Shown here: piece after piece, positions 41,151-49,550 of the stretch
Position numbering within the stretch: position 1 is the stretch's first letter
Layout of the letters: the number at the start of each line of letters is the position of its first letter
NCBI GenBank assembly: GCA_963629305.1
Contig: CAVGIJ010000002.1
Span: forward strand, 66,113-130,112
Direction of reading: 5' to 3'
Length of the DNA stretch: 64,000 bases
From: UBA1227 sp963629305
GTDB lineage: Bacteria > Bacillota > Clostridia > Oscillospirales > Acutalibacteraceae
The notes under the pieces: model-generated
What the model saw: the letters and a program-made list of their open reading frames with translations, nothing else
The model's database searches: none
What the model was told of the DNA's origin: nothing
Translations under genes and position numbers: made by a program

Positions 41151-41183
41151 GTCTTTGTAACACTTTTGTTACCATTTTGTTAC
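41151..41183 (-). promoter_or_regulatory. Three 11-bp direct repeats upstream of the transglutaminase gene
   Basis: Minus strand: GTAACAAAATG, GTAACAAAAGT, GTTACAAAGAC in immediate succession, one per helical turn. Such 11-bp spaced GTAACA/TTACA repeats are the pattern bound by PhoP/OmpR-family response regulators. No regulator is nearby. Confidence 0.5.
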
Positions 41184-41237
41184 CTGTAGATAATAACAGA
41201 TAAGATTACAAAATGCAACCCTTTTTTTATTCAGTGT

Positions 41238-41265
41238 TTGAAATGGTGTTATGATATGGTATACT
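41238..41265 (+). promoter_or_regulatory. Promoter of the zinc-ribbon/TPM/SPFH cluster
   Basis: TTGAAA (41238-41243), 16-bp spacer, TATACT (41260-41265). Start near 41272, which rules out the in-frame ATG at 41251 as a translation start. Confidence 0.7.
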
Positions 41266-41319
41266 TTATGCATCGGTAATTTATATACAATGTATACAAT
41301 GGGGAGGTGCCGTTTGCAC

Positions 41320-42441
41320 ATGAAGAAATACAATTGCCCGAATTGCTCGGCGGAACTTTATTGGGACGCTCAGGCGAATGCCCTAAAATGTGATTACTGC
41401 GAGCATGAGTATCAGCCGGAAGAACTTGATGCACTTATGGCAAAATCCGCTGAAATTCGCGGTGAAAAACAAAAGCCTGCCGCAGATAACACAGATGGCG
41501 GAGAAAAGCAGATAAGAGAGGCAAACGAACAGGACAAGGTAACGGACGAGTCCGAGAAGGTGGATGTATCTGATCTTGTGGTTTATGCTTGTAAAAACTG
41601 CGGTGCAGAGGTCATAACGTCACGCAGTACGGTTGCTACAACATGCGCATTTTGCGGAAGAGCTATTTCTCTCACCGACAAAATGGTCGGAAATTTCAAA
41701 CCGGATTCCGTTATCCCGTTTGCGATTGATGAGGAAAAGGCAAAGAGCATATACAAGGGATATGCGGCAAAGGGTTTACTTTCACCGAAAAAATTCAGAT
41801 CTTCAAACGAAATTAAAAAGATGAAAGGTGTATATGTCCCGTTTTGGCTTCATTCCTATACGGAAAATGCATCTGTTGTCATCGACGGAGAAAATACAAC
41901 CAGTCATAAAAGAGGCGACGACAAGGTTATTGAGCATCATATGTACAAGGTGGACATGAATGTCGAAGGAAAATTTTCAAGCATTCCGACAGACGGTCTT
42001 AAAAACCTTGACAATGATCTTATGGCAGCCATAGAGCCTTTTGACTATTTGAAACTTACAGATTTTAATCCGGCTTTTATGGCAGGATTTTATGCCGAGG
42101 AGTACGATGAATCCGCAAATGAAACCGTACACGAAGCACACACACGTTCAAAAACTGCCATGGAGGCTGAGTCTTTATCAAATGCGGGATTTTATCAAAC
42201 AAAACTTGTAACGGCATACAACTCAAGTTACGATAATGAAGTATCAAAGTACGCAATGCTTCCCGTTTGGCTTTTCAATGTAGAGTACAACAAAAAGAAT
42301 TATCAGTTTGCCGTAAACGGAGAGACCGGAAAGGTTGCCGGAAAACTTCCGATCAGTAAGGCTAAAATTGCGGCATCAATTGCCGGAAGCTTTGCAGGCA
42401 CACAGCTTATAGCTCTTGTTATACGGCTTTTGACAATGTAA
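41320..42441 (+). CDS. Zinc-ribbon protein with C-terminal membrane segment (YdjG-like)
   Basis: 373 residues from ATG at 41320; GGGGAGGTG is 11 nt upstream, and TTG at 41314 is an alternative. Two zinc ribbons: NCPNCSAEL ... CDYCEHEY near the N-terminus and CKNCGAEV ... CAFCGRAI at about 95-120. The middle has PVWLF-type and VPFWLHSYTENASV segments. The last ~25 residues (AASIAGSFAGTQLIALVIRLL) form a membrane helix. Architecture matches B. subtilis YdjG, part of an envelope-stress complex that recruits PspA. First gene of a four-gene cluster. Confidence 0.82.
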   Translation: MKKYNCPNCSAELYWDAQANALKCDYCEHEYQPEELDALMAKSAEIRGEKQKPAADNTDGGEKQIREANEQDKVTDESEKVDVSDLVVYACKNCGAEVITSRSTVATTCAFCGRAISLTDKMVGNFKPDSVIPFAIDEEKAKSIYKGYAAKGLLSPKKFRSSNEIKKMKGVYVPFWLHSYTENASVVIDGENTTSHKRGDDKVIEHHMYKVDMNVEGKFSSIPTDGLKNLDNDLMAAIEPFDYLKLTDFNPAFMAGFYAEEYDESANETVHEAHTRSKTAMEAESLSNAGFYQTKLVTAYNSSYDNEVSKYAMLPVWLFNVEYNKKNYQFAVNGETGKVAGKLPISKAKIAASIAGSFAGTQLIALVIRLLTM

Positions 42442-42454
42442 GGGGGGAATAAAT

Positions 42455-43408
42455 ATGAAAATGAAAAAATTGATTTCTATCCTCATTACGGTTGTCATGG
42501 TACTTACATTGACCTGCATTTTTGCTTTTGCCGAAGGTGAGTTTGAAAATCCATACAGCTCGTACGGCTCGGATTCGTATACCCAAGATGAGACGGAAAC
42601 TACGGAGAGTTATACAGCGCAAAACGGCTACTCATATGACTATATGGTTCCGAATCTCGACATGAGTACGGTGCAGCATGACAATGTATATGATTTTGCG
42701 GATTTACTTACAGATGAAGAGGAACAAAATCTTTCAAAATTTGCACGTGAACAAGGTTCAAAGTACGGTATTGCATTGAATTTTCTCACATACAGTGACG
42801 CATTCGGCAAATCCACAATGGTATTTACCGATGACTTCTACGACTACTTTATCGGCATGCAGACATCCGGAATACTTTTCGCGGTAGACATGGATAACAG
42901 ACAGGTATATATAAATACCGTAGGATCTGCAATCAGTAATGTTGATGATGACGAGATAGACAGTATTCTCGACGATACCTTCTCTTATGCAACAGATGCT
43001 GACTATTATGGGTTCTTTGTAAATACACTCGATAAGACGCTCTACGCATATTCAAACGATAACAGCGGTGTTACATATGAGGCGTATGATTACGGCGACG
43101 ACTACGGCGTGATAAACTCCGCTCCGAACAAGTTTGCGCCGACCGTTTTATCGCTCATTGTTTCGGTTGTCGTAACAGTTGTGGTTGTTCTTGTTCTTCT
43201 TATAATTCATAACAAGAACAACAAGGCTCCGTCGGCTGCAACATATATGGACGAGCGTTTCAAGATTCTTTCAAGGCAGGAACACTTTATGGGCGTTCGA
43301 CATGAAGTGCTTCATGATTATTACAAGTCTGATTCATCGAGCGGAGGCGGATCGAGTCATTCATCCGGCGGAGGCGGCTCCCACGGCGGAGGAGGACACA
43401 GCTTCTGA
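42455..43408 (+). CDS. TPM-domain membrane protein (YdjH-like)
   Basis: 317 residues. Signal peptide (LISILITVVMVLTLTCIFAFA), TPM domain at ~70-190 (VYDFADLLTDEEEQNLSKF, SGILFAVDMDNRQVYINTVG), a membrane helix at ~238-260 (VLSLIVSVVVTVVVVLVLLII) and a Gly/Ser/His-rich cytoplasmic tail ending GGGSHGGGGHSF. TPM proteins with such tails are linked to membrane protein quality control and stress. Overlaps the next gene by 1 bp (TGATG). Confidence 0.88.
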   Translation: MKMKKLISILITVVMVLTLTCIFAFAEGEFENPYSSYGSDSYTQDETETTESYTAQNGYSYDYMVPNLDMSTVQHDNVYDFADLLTDEEEQNLSKFAREQGSKYGIALNFLTYSDAFGKSTMVFTDDFYDYFIGMQTSGILFAVDMDNRQVYINTVGSAISNVDDDEIDSILDDTFSYATDADYYGFFVNTLDKTLYAYSNDNSGVTYEAYDYGDDYGVINSAPNKFAPTVLSLIVSVVVTVVVVLVLLIIHNKNNKAPSAATYMDERFKILSRQEHFMGVRHEVLHDYYKSDSSSGGGSSHSSGGGGSHGGGGHSF

Positions 43409-44067
43409 TGGGACTTTACAATGCCTTTAAGAAAAAACTTATAAACAGACTCCACAGTGAAGTTGTGGATATCACAGTCGGTGCGACAGGACTTACGCCA
43501 GGTCAGCTTTCAACAGTGGTAAATGCCATTTCCGAGGGTGCGAAAACTCCGGATCCCAAATCCGTTTCGGGTGCAACGGATGTTTACCTCAAGAAAATCA
43601 TGAAAGATTTCGGCAATTTCAGTAAAAATGATGCCGAGATTGCCATAAAGGATTTCATAAAGCAGTATCTTGCCATAAGATTTGAAGGCAAGACTGAGTT
43701 TGACGGTATAAATGTCGGAAAAGAAATCCGCCCGAAAACTTTGGGTGATTCCAAATCCCACACAGTGAGGAATATTGTGTACAACAAAATAACCATAGCG
43801 GGCTATGAAAAACAGGAAGAATATGCTACAATTAATTATCAAATTTCCTGCGGATATGATCTCGACGGCGAGCGGGTTGAAACACGTTATAAGGTTTCAT
43901 ACTCACTGCGTTTCAGAGAAAACGGGGAAAATGCGGTTTCTTACATATGCCCGAACTGCAATGCTGAGATTTCTTCCGACAACACGGGAGAGTGTCAGTA
44001 CTGCGGAGCAAAAATTGTAATGGATACTATTTATACCTGGTATATTTCATCAATAACAGAAAATTAA
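43408..44067 (+). CDS. Small cytoplasmic protein with a Tim44-like fold and C-terminal zinc ribbon
   Basis: 219 residues. No signal peptide. Residues ~100-180 (NIVYNKITIAGYEKQEEYATINYQI, GERVETRYKVSYSLRFREN) resemble Tim44/NTF2-like domains found in bacterial zinc-ribbon proteins; this is by pattern only. C-terminal zinc ribbon YICPNCNAEI ... CQYCGAKI is certain. It is translated together with the TPM protein and lies 16 bp before the SPFH gene, so it probably works in the same envelope complex. Confidence 0.75.
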   Translation: MGLYNAFKKKLINRLHSEVVDITVGATGLTPGQLSTVVNAISEGAKTPDPKSVSGATDVYLKKIMKDFGNFSKNDAEIAIKDFIKQYLAIRFEGKTEFDGINVGKEIRPKTLGDSKSHTVRNIVYNKITIAGYEKQEEYATINYQISCGYDLDGERVETRYKVSYSLRFRENGENAVSYICPNCNAEISSDNTGECQYCGAKIVMDTIYTWYISSITEN

Positions 44068-44083
44068 AAGGAGTGTTTTATAA

Positions 44084-45385
44084 ATGGGACTTTTAAAACT
44101 CGCGGCAACAACTGTAAGTGAGGTTCTCGGCGGCGGTATTCAGGCTGTTTCCGGTGCAACCGAATCCGCAATGTGGAAGGAGTATTTCCAAAGCGGAGAT
44201 ATGTCAAACGGCGTTCTTATGAAACGCGCTGAGAAAATTCTTGTAGACGGCGGAAAAAACAAAAAAGCAGATGACAACCTTATTTCCGCAGGTTCGGGAA
44301 TAGACGTTCAAGAGGGTCAATGTATGATTCTCGTTGAGAACGGAAAAGTAGTTGAATTTTGTGCTGAGCCGGGACGCTATACCTATGAAGAGTCAACGGC
44401 GCCTTCATTTATCCCGGGTGAAAACGAAAAATTCGGTGATGCTCTCAAAGCATACGGAAAAGATATCATCGCTCAATGGCAGGCAGGCGGTCAACGCTTT
44501 AATTCACAGAGAGTTTATTTCATAAACATGTGTGAGCTTCTCGCAACACCGATAAAGTGGGGTTGCGGAGACATTGCCTTCCACCACACAAGCAAGATGG
44601 CAGGCGGAAATATTGAACTTGACATCTCCATCAAGGGTAACGGACAGCTTACCATTAAAGTCGGAGATCCTATGAAGTTCTTTGAGAATATCGGTGCTCA
44701 GTATGTCGGAACAGATGACGATGTCCTCGTGTCACTCAATGATGACGGTATCATTTCAAACCTTAAGTCGGGCATCCTCGACAAGATAGGTGCCGCTATC
44801 TCAACTCTCGGTGCAAGTGAGCCTGTTCCTTACACAAGCATCGGTGCTCATGCAGAAGAGGTTGCCGCTCTTATAAACAAGAACCTTAGTGAAGAGTGGG
44901 CAGGACTTCGCGGATTTGAAGTAGTAACATTTACAATAAACGGTGCATTTGTTGCAACTGATGAGGATAAGGCTCAGATTCAGGAGATGCAAAAGGCATT
45001 CAACATGGGTGCTAACACAAATGCTGCCAACTATGATGTTCAGAAAACAATGGCAGAGGGTGTTAAAGCTGCCGGTGAGACGGGTGGCGCATCCGGAATG
45101 ATGGGTATCGGCCTTGGCATGGGAGCTATAGGTAATGCGGGACTCGGACAGATGACGAATCAGAATCCGGTTGCCGCACAGGCTCAGGCATCCGCTCCTG
45201 CAGCAGCTACACCGACAGCAGGTGCATGGACATGCTCTTGCGGCGCACAAAACAGCGGAAACTTCTGCACAAGCTGCGGCGCAAAGAAGCCTGAGCAGGC
45301 ACAGGGCGGATTCTGCCCGAATTGCGGCACAAAACTCAGCGGCGGTGCAAACTTCTGCCCGAATTGCGGAAACAAACTGAACTGA
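44084..45385 (+). CDS. SPFH-domain protein with double zinc ribbon (YdjI-like)
   Basis: 433 residues, AAAAGGAG site. N-terminal and central SPFH/band-7 region (LISAGSGIDVQEGQCMILVENGKVVEFCAEPGRYTYEE in pieces, RGFEVVTFTINGAF), then a Gly/Met-rich linker and two C-terminal zinc ribbons, CSCGAQNSGNFCTSCGAKK and CPNCGTKLSGGANFCPNCG. This is the YdjI/virion-core-like family that scaffolds at membranes in the B. subtilis PspA-YdjGHI system. A strong terminator follows the gene; no pspA homologue is adjacent. Confidence 0.88.
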   Translation: MGLLKLAATTVSEVLGGGIQAVSGATESAMWKEYFQSGDMSNGVLMKRAEKILVDGGKNKKADDNLISAGSGIDVQEGQCMILVENGKVVEFCAEPGRYTYEESTAPSFIPGENEKFGDALKAYGKDIIAQWQAGGQRFNSQRVYFINMCELLATPIKWGCGDIAFHHTSKMAGGNIELDISIKGNGQLTIKVGDPMKFFENIGAQYVGTDDDVLVSLNDDGIISNLKSGILDKIGAAISTLGASEPVPYTSIGAHAEEVAALINKNLSEEWAGLRGFEVVTFTINGAFVATDEDKAQIQEMQKAFNMGANTNAANYDVQKTMAEGVKAAGETGGASGMMGIGLGMGAIGNAGLGQMTNQNPVAAQAQASAPAAATPTAGAWTCSCGAQNSGNFCTSCGAKKPEQAQGGFCPNCGTKLSGGANFCPNCGNKLN

Positions 45386-45414
45386 CAAATTTTAATCTGA
45401 CAGACCAAATGTAA

Positions 45415-45457
45415 AAAAACAGCGTTGAAAATCATTTTTCAACGCTGTTTTTGTTTT
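45415..45457. terminator. Bidirectional terminator shared by the SPFH and GtrA genes
   Basis: 17-bp perfect stem AAAAACAGCGTTGAAAA/TTTTCAACGCTGTTTTT with a TCAT loop. One arm encodes the last codons of the GtrA gene. Confidence 0.92.
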
Positions 45458-45878
45458 TGAAAATAATCAATTTACTGAATACATAGTTAAGAATGACAAC
45501 GATCACGGATACGAGGATTTTTGAAAGCATTCCCTCTACGCCGAAAATCGTTTGTGATAGCCCGAGTCTTACCAAAAGGGGAACACCGACCATCTCGATT
45601 ATGCCCGTTATCAGGCGGCTTCCTATAAAAGTAAAAAATTCCGGAACAGCTTTTTTTGGCTCCCATGATTTTGATTCAAATACCCAAAGCTTGTTTGTGA
45701 TAAAGGCGAAAAGTACGGCACAAACCCACGAGAGAATATTGCCGAGTTCCAAAGAGAGCCCGGCAAGTTTCACAAAGAGGGCGTAGGAACCCCAGCTTAC
45801 AACAGTAGAGCATACACCGAATATCAGATACATGATGATTTCTTTGTATTTACTAAATATCTCTCTGAGCTTGTTCAT
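45432..45878 (-). CDS. GtrA-family membrane protein
   Basis: 148 residues, four membrane helices: EIIMYLIFGVCSTVVSWGSYALFV, LGNILSWVCAVLFAFITNKLWVF, and two more. The GVCST ... NKLWVF pattern is the GtrA/DPMS1-like signature. Family members are thought to move polyprenyl-phosphate-linked sugars across the membrane. The final codons (NKNSVEK) lie in the terminator stem. Five bp after the ECF gene, so cotranscribed. Confidence 0.88.
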   Translation of the reverse strand: MNKLREIFSKYKEIIMYLIFGVCSTVVSWGSYALFVKLAGLSLELGNILSWVCAVLFAFITNKLWVFESKSWEPKKAVPEFFTFIGSRLITGIIEMVGVPLLVRLGLSQTIFGVEGMLSKILVSVIVVILNYVFSKLIIFKNKNSVEK

Positions 45879-45883
45879 GTCAT

Positions 45884-46492
45884 TTATACCTTTTCTATGA
45901 ATTTATTTACGGCTTTTGCAATTCCTGCTGCGACAACAAAGCAACAAAGAGCTTCAACAAGCCCGTTAATCCCTACAAACAGTATTACGAAGAGGAAAAT
46001 ATTTGTTGCACCTATGGCGTCGGCAATTCCTTGTATATAGTCTGTCCCCCGGTAAAGAGCAATAAGCGTACTCATGAAAAACAGTGTGTTGAGAAGAGCT
46101 CCGCAAAGGCCGGATACGGAATATGCAACCGCATTTTTTGTCCGAAATGCCTTGAAAATAAGCCCGGTACAAAATCCCATAAGTATTCTTGTCGGAACAC
46201 ATACAATAAAGCAGAAAAACGGATTGATTTCCAAGAGCATTACTCCGAATGGGCTTAGTGCAAGCACCGACTGGAGAAAACTTGTAATTCCGAATACCGC
46301 ACCGAGAAATGCCCCGACGGAGGGTCCCAATACAATAGCACCCACAATAACGGGAATGGTGATGAGCGTAATTTCAAGTCCTGCGGTCTTGATGTACCCT
46401 ATAGGTGTAAACGCCATAAGGATTATTATTGCGGTAAGAACTGCAATTTCCGCCATGTGAACGATTTCAGTATTTACTTTTTGCCTAGCCAT
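45884..46492 (-). CDS. ECF transporter substrate-binding (S) component, possibly for pantothenate
   Basis: 202 residues with about six membrane helices. TPIGYIKTAGLEITLITIPVIVGAIVLGPSVGAFLGAVFGITSF, read in pieces, is the ECF S-component pattern. Vitamin-uptake S subunits dock on shared EcfA/A'/T modules encoded elsewhere. It lies 68 bp downstream of coaX, whose product phosphorylates pantothenate, which suggests a PanT-like pantothenate role; the ligand is inferred only from this context. Confidence 0.82.
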   Translation of the reverse strand: MARQKVNTEIVHMAEIAVLTAIIILMAFTPIGYIKTAGLEITLITIPVIVGAIVLGPSVGAFLGAVFGITSFLQSVLALSPFGVMLLEINPFFCFIVCVPTRILMGFCTGLIFKAFRTKNAVAYSVSGLCGALLNTLFFMSTLIALYRGTDYIQGIADAIGATNIFLFVILFVGINGLVEALCCFVVAAGIAKAVNKFIEKV

Positions 46493-46560
46493 TTTAATCT
46501 CCTAACTATTGTTCCGCCCTGAAAATGTCGGATACAATGTCAATTTATCGGTGACTGTTG

Positions 46561-47331
46561 TTATTTGTTTTTGTTTTTTTCGTATATGACCTTAAGTCCT
46601 TCAAGAAGGAGGTTGTCATCGACAACTATCTCGTGATCACAATACTCAACCACACTGCACAGTCCGCCCGTTGCGACTATTGTTTTCACGGGTGTCTTCA
46701 ACTCTTTTTCCATCCTGCTGCACACACCGTCCAGCATTGCCGCTGTGCCGAACACAATACCTGAGCGCATGCATTCTGTCGTATTTGCTCCGATTGCTTT
46801 TTTTGGTGCCTTGAGGCTTATCTGGGATAACTGCGAAGCTCCCATGGCGAGTGCATTGAGTGAAATCTTGATACCCGGTGCGATGGCACCTCCGAGAAAA
46901 GCACCTGTCTCATCAAGAACGGTAATTTTTGTTGCTGTACCAAGGTCAAGTATAAGGCAGGGTAAAGGATATTTTGACAGTGCTCCGACAGCGGTTGCAG
47001 CGAGGTCCGCACCGAGTTCGGCAGGATTGTCAAGTCTTATGTTGAGTCCGGTTTTCACTCCGGGTCCCAAAACTATGGGCCTTTTCCCGGTAACCTTTTT
47101 TACACCGTTTTCAATGGACAATGTAATTTCCGGTACAACAGAGCTTATAACAGCTCCGACAAAGCTTGCGGCTTTTAGATTGTTTAAACTGAAAATACTG
47201 TTTATGTTTATTGCAAACTGATCCTCTGTAAGAGTTCTGTCAGTTGCCAGTCGGGACACAAATAAAAGACTGTTGTTTTCATATATGCCGATTGTGATAT
47301 TTGTGTTTCCCGCATCAATAACAAGAAGCAT
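46561..47331 (-). CDS. coaX: Type III pantothenate kinase
   Basis: 256 residues. First step of coenzyme A synthesis. ASKHA fold: DAGNTNITIGIY (phosphate loop), SSVVPEIT, GPGVKTGLNIRLDNPAELGADLAATA, split here, with the catalytic Asp, and LILDLGTATKITVLDE, FLGGAIAPGI. The common DFGTATT is DLGTATK here. Type III enzymes need a monovalent cation and are not feedback-inhibited by CoA. Site GAAGGGAGA upstream. Confidence 0.95.
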   Translation of the reverse strand: MLLVIDAGNTNITIGIYENNSLLFVSRLATDRTLTEDQFAININSIFSLNNLKAASFVGAVISSVVPEITLSIENGVKKVTGKRPIVLGPGVKTGLNIRLDNPAELGADLAATAVGALSKYPLPCLILDLGTATKITVLDETGAFLGGAIAPGIKISLNALAMGASQLSQISLKAPKKAIGANTTECMRSGIVFGTAAMLDGVCSRMEKELKTPVKTIVATGGLCSVVEYCDHEIVVDDNLLLEGLKVIYEKNKNK

Positions 47332-47527
47332 TTTTAGTTCTCCCTTCAGTTAATTTTGCACGTTGAATTATATATTATTATTACTGCAAAATCAACTGAT
47401 AATATACCCTTATTAAGTTGACATTGAGTGAACAAAACTATAAAATGTATGGGTAAGATTTCAGTGATATTTTAAATGTTGCGGTTATACCCGCAACTGC
47501 ATTTCTTTTAGAAGGAGATAATTACAA

Positions 47528-48463
47528 ATGTCAGTAAAAAGAAAAGATTTTACATTTACATCAACAACAGGTGACTGTGAGATACATGCGGTTTCTTTTA
47601 AGCCGTCATCGGGAGAAATTCGCGGTGTCATTCAAATAGCACACGGCATGGCAGAACATATTGAACGCTACACGGAATTCGCAAATTTCATGGCTGAAAA
47701 CGGATTTGCCGTTTATGGCAATGATCATTTGGGTCACGGAAAGTCTGTCAACCATATCTACCCACTCGGATATTTCGGCATGGAAAATACGGGCTGCGAG
47801 GTATTTGTTGAGGATTGCAGAAAACTTATGACAATTGCACAGGGTGAGAATCCATGTGTACCGTATTTCTTTTTCGGTCATTCCATGGGATCTCTTGTTG
47901 CAAGAAAGTTTACGGCATACTATGGCGCTTCTCTCACAGGCTCAATCTTTTGCGGAACCGTAGGCCCGAATCCCGCATGTGATATTGCTATTGCGCTTTG
48001 CGACATAATGAGTAAATTGTCCGGGACGGTTGCAGACGGAAAACTTATTGATAAGCTCGCATTCGGCGCATACAATAACAAGACTGAAAAGAGAACAAAG
48101 TATGATTGGCTTACAAGAAACAAGGAAGTTGTTGATAAATACATCGCCGACCCGCTTTGCGGATTCTACTTTTCAAACAGAGGCTACAGAGATATGCTCT
48201 CACTTCTCAAATGGGTTAACGGCTCTGAGTGTCCGGAATTGATGAAAAAGTCACTGCCGATTCTTGTTATTTCAGGCTCAATGGATCCTTGCGGAGAGTA
48301 TTTGAAGGGTATAAACAAAGTAGTTGGCGCTCTCGAGAAAACGGGACACAATGTTGATCATATTTTCTACGGCGGTGCAAGACATGAAATTCTCAATGAG
48401 GTTGAGAAGGAGAAAACCATGAATGATATTCTTTCATGGTGTAATGATAAAATAGATCAATAA
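47528..48463 (+). CDS. Alpha/beta hydrolase, monoacylglycerol lipase-like
   Basis: 311 residues, AGAAGGAGAT site. Serine aminopeptidase/lysophospholipase (Hydrolase_4) fold: IQIAHGMAEHIERY oxyanion region, YGNDHLGHGKS, nucleophile Ser in FFGHSMGSLVARKF, Asp in ISGSMDPCGEYL, His in YGGARHEILNE. Cytoplasmic; probably hydrolyses monoglycerides or lysophospholipids. No close functional link with the genes that follow. Confidence 0.92.
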   Translation: MSVKRKDFTFTSTTGDCEIHAVSFKPSSGEIRGVIQIAHGMAEHIERYTEFANFMAENGFAVYGNDHLGHGKSVNHIYPLGYFGMENTGCEVFVEDCRKLMTIAQGENPCVPYFFFGHSMGSLVARKFTAYYGASLTGSIFCGTVGPNPACDIAIALCDIMSKLSGTVADGKLIDKLAFGAYNNKTEKRTKYDWLTRNKEVVDKYIADPLCGFYFSNRGYRDMLSLLKWVNGSECPELMKKSLPILVISGSMDPCGEYLKGINKVVGALEKTGHNVDHIFYGGARHEILNEVEKEKTMNDILSWCNDKIDQ

Positions 48464-48492
48464 ATTAACATCCCTTAAAAGGAGAATCCCTT

Positions 48493-48906
48493 ATGGATAA
48501 ACTTGAAAAAGATATCAGGCTCAAAACAAAAATGATGGGTTTTGATAAAAAGGCTGTTATGGATTTTATTGAACAGATTCAACTCGAAAATGAGTCCTTA
48601 AAACGTGAAATTCAGGAATTGAATTCAAAACAAAATGCTTTACTTAAAGAAAACTCCATGCTCAGAACTAAGATTGATGTCTTTACAAAAGGACTTGAAG
48701 AAGCCGCAAAAAGAACTTCATCTTCATCACCTATAGGCGACGTCAAAAAAATGGTAGATGAGTATGAAAATCCGCAGGCTGATGAACAGAAACCGGTTGA
48801 TGCTGTTCCTGCAAAGGAGCCTATCTTAAATGAGGCGGCTGAAACGGCAAAAAAGACTGTTATTACTGTGAAAAAGCCTACAACGGTGAAAATAAAAATT
48901 AAGTGA
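48493..48906 (+). CDS. Small coiled-coil protein, DivIVA-like N-terminus
   Basis: 137 residues with an AAAAGGAG site. The N-terminal MMGFDKKAVMDFIEQIQLENESL resembles the DivIVA/GpsB membrane-binding and coiled-coil start (F..GYD...VD.FL), continuing as a predicted coiled coil to about residue 75. The tail is Pro/Lys/Glu-rich, ends with KPTTVKIKIK and looks disordered. A role in cell division or pole organisation is a guess; nothing else identifies it. Lies 20 bp ahead of the FumA-type beta subunit. Confidence 0.75.
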   Translation: MDKLEKDIRLKTKMMGFDKKAVMDFIEQIQLENESLKREIQELNSKQNALLKENSMLRTKIDVFTKGLEEAAKRTSSSSPIGDVKKMVDEYENPQADEQKPVDAVPAKEPILNEAAETAKKTVITVKKPTTVKIKIK

Positions 48907-48925
48907 TTGAGTTTGTGATATATCT

Positions 48926-49456
48926 ATGGCAGAGTATTCAATAAAAACAGAGGACTTAAAGACAGAGGCGAAAAAACTCCATGCCGGAGACAGGGTACTG
49001 CTTTCAGGTGTTGTTTACACGTCACGAGATGCCGCGCATAAAAGGATTTTTTCACTGCTTGACAACGGCCAAAAACTTCCGTATGAGATAGACGGTGCAT
49101 GTGTTTATTATTGCGGACCTACACCGACTCCAAACGGGCTTCCCATAGGAAGCTGCGGCCCTACAACTTCGGGACGTATGGATCCCTTTACACCGAGACT
49201 TCTTGATCTGGGTCTTGCCGCAATGGTAGGGAAGGGCGTAAGGAGTAAGGAAGTAAATGACGCTATTGTTCGCAACGGAGCGGTTTACTTTTGTGCCATA
49301 GGTGGTGCGGGTGCTCTCGCAGCGCAGTGCATAGACTCATGTGAAGTAATAGGCTTTGATGATCTTGGCTGCGAATCCGTAAAACGACTTGTCTTACGTG
49401 ACTTTCCTGTAGTTGTCGCAACAGACTGCCACGGTGATTCACTTTTTAAGCAGTAA
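48926..49456 (+). CDS. Fe-S hydro-lyase beta subunit (class I fumarase / tartrate dehydratase type)
   Basis: 176 residues. Family seen from LHAGDRVLLSGVVYTSRDAAHKRI, YYCGPTPTPNGLPIGSCGPTTSGRMD, LAAMVGKG and YFCAIGGAGALAAQCI. In two-subunit class I fumarases this beta chain pairs with a [4Fe-4S]-binding alpha chain, which is usually the adjacent gene. No alpha-subunit gene is in the window. Ribosome site is poor. Function is therefore plausible as fumarase beta but depends on an alpha chain elsewhere. Confidence 0.9.
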   Translation: MAEYSIKTEDLKTEAKKLHAGDRVLLSGVVYTSRDAAHKRIFSLLDNGQKLPYEIDGACVYYCGPTPTPNGLPIGSCGPTTSGRMDPFTPRLLDLGLAAMVGKGVRSKEVNDAIVRNGAVYFCAIGGAGALAAQCIDSCEVIGFDDLGCESVKRLVLRDFPVVVATDCHGDSLFKQ

Positions 49457-49492
49457 TTCAATTTTTTAAAATGTATATATAATAAAATGAAA

Positions 49493-49530
49493 CGGCACAA
49501 CCAAAGTTAACAGGTTGTGCCGCAGTTTTT
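49493..49530 (+). terminator. Terminator after the hydro-lyase gene
   Basis: CGGCACAACC/GGTTGTGCCG, 10-nt loop, then CAGTTTTTG. Confidence 0.8.
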
Positions 49531-49550
49531 GTATGTTTTGTTGTTATTTC

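Noticed and set aside
41251..41319. N-terminal extension of the zinc-ribbon protein to 41251
   Set aside because: The predicted promoter -10 box lies at 41260-41265, so the ATG at 41251 is not transcribed.
43330..43405. Simple-sequence repeat (GGAGGC-type) as a regulatory element
   Set aside because: It encodes the Gly/Ser/His tail common in TPM proteins.
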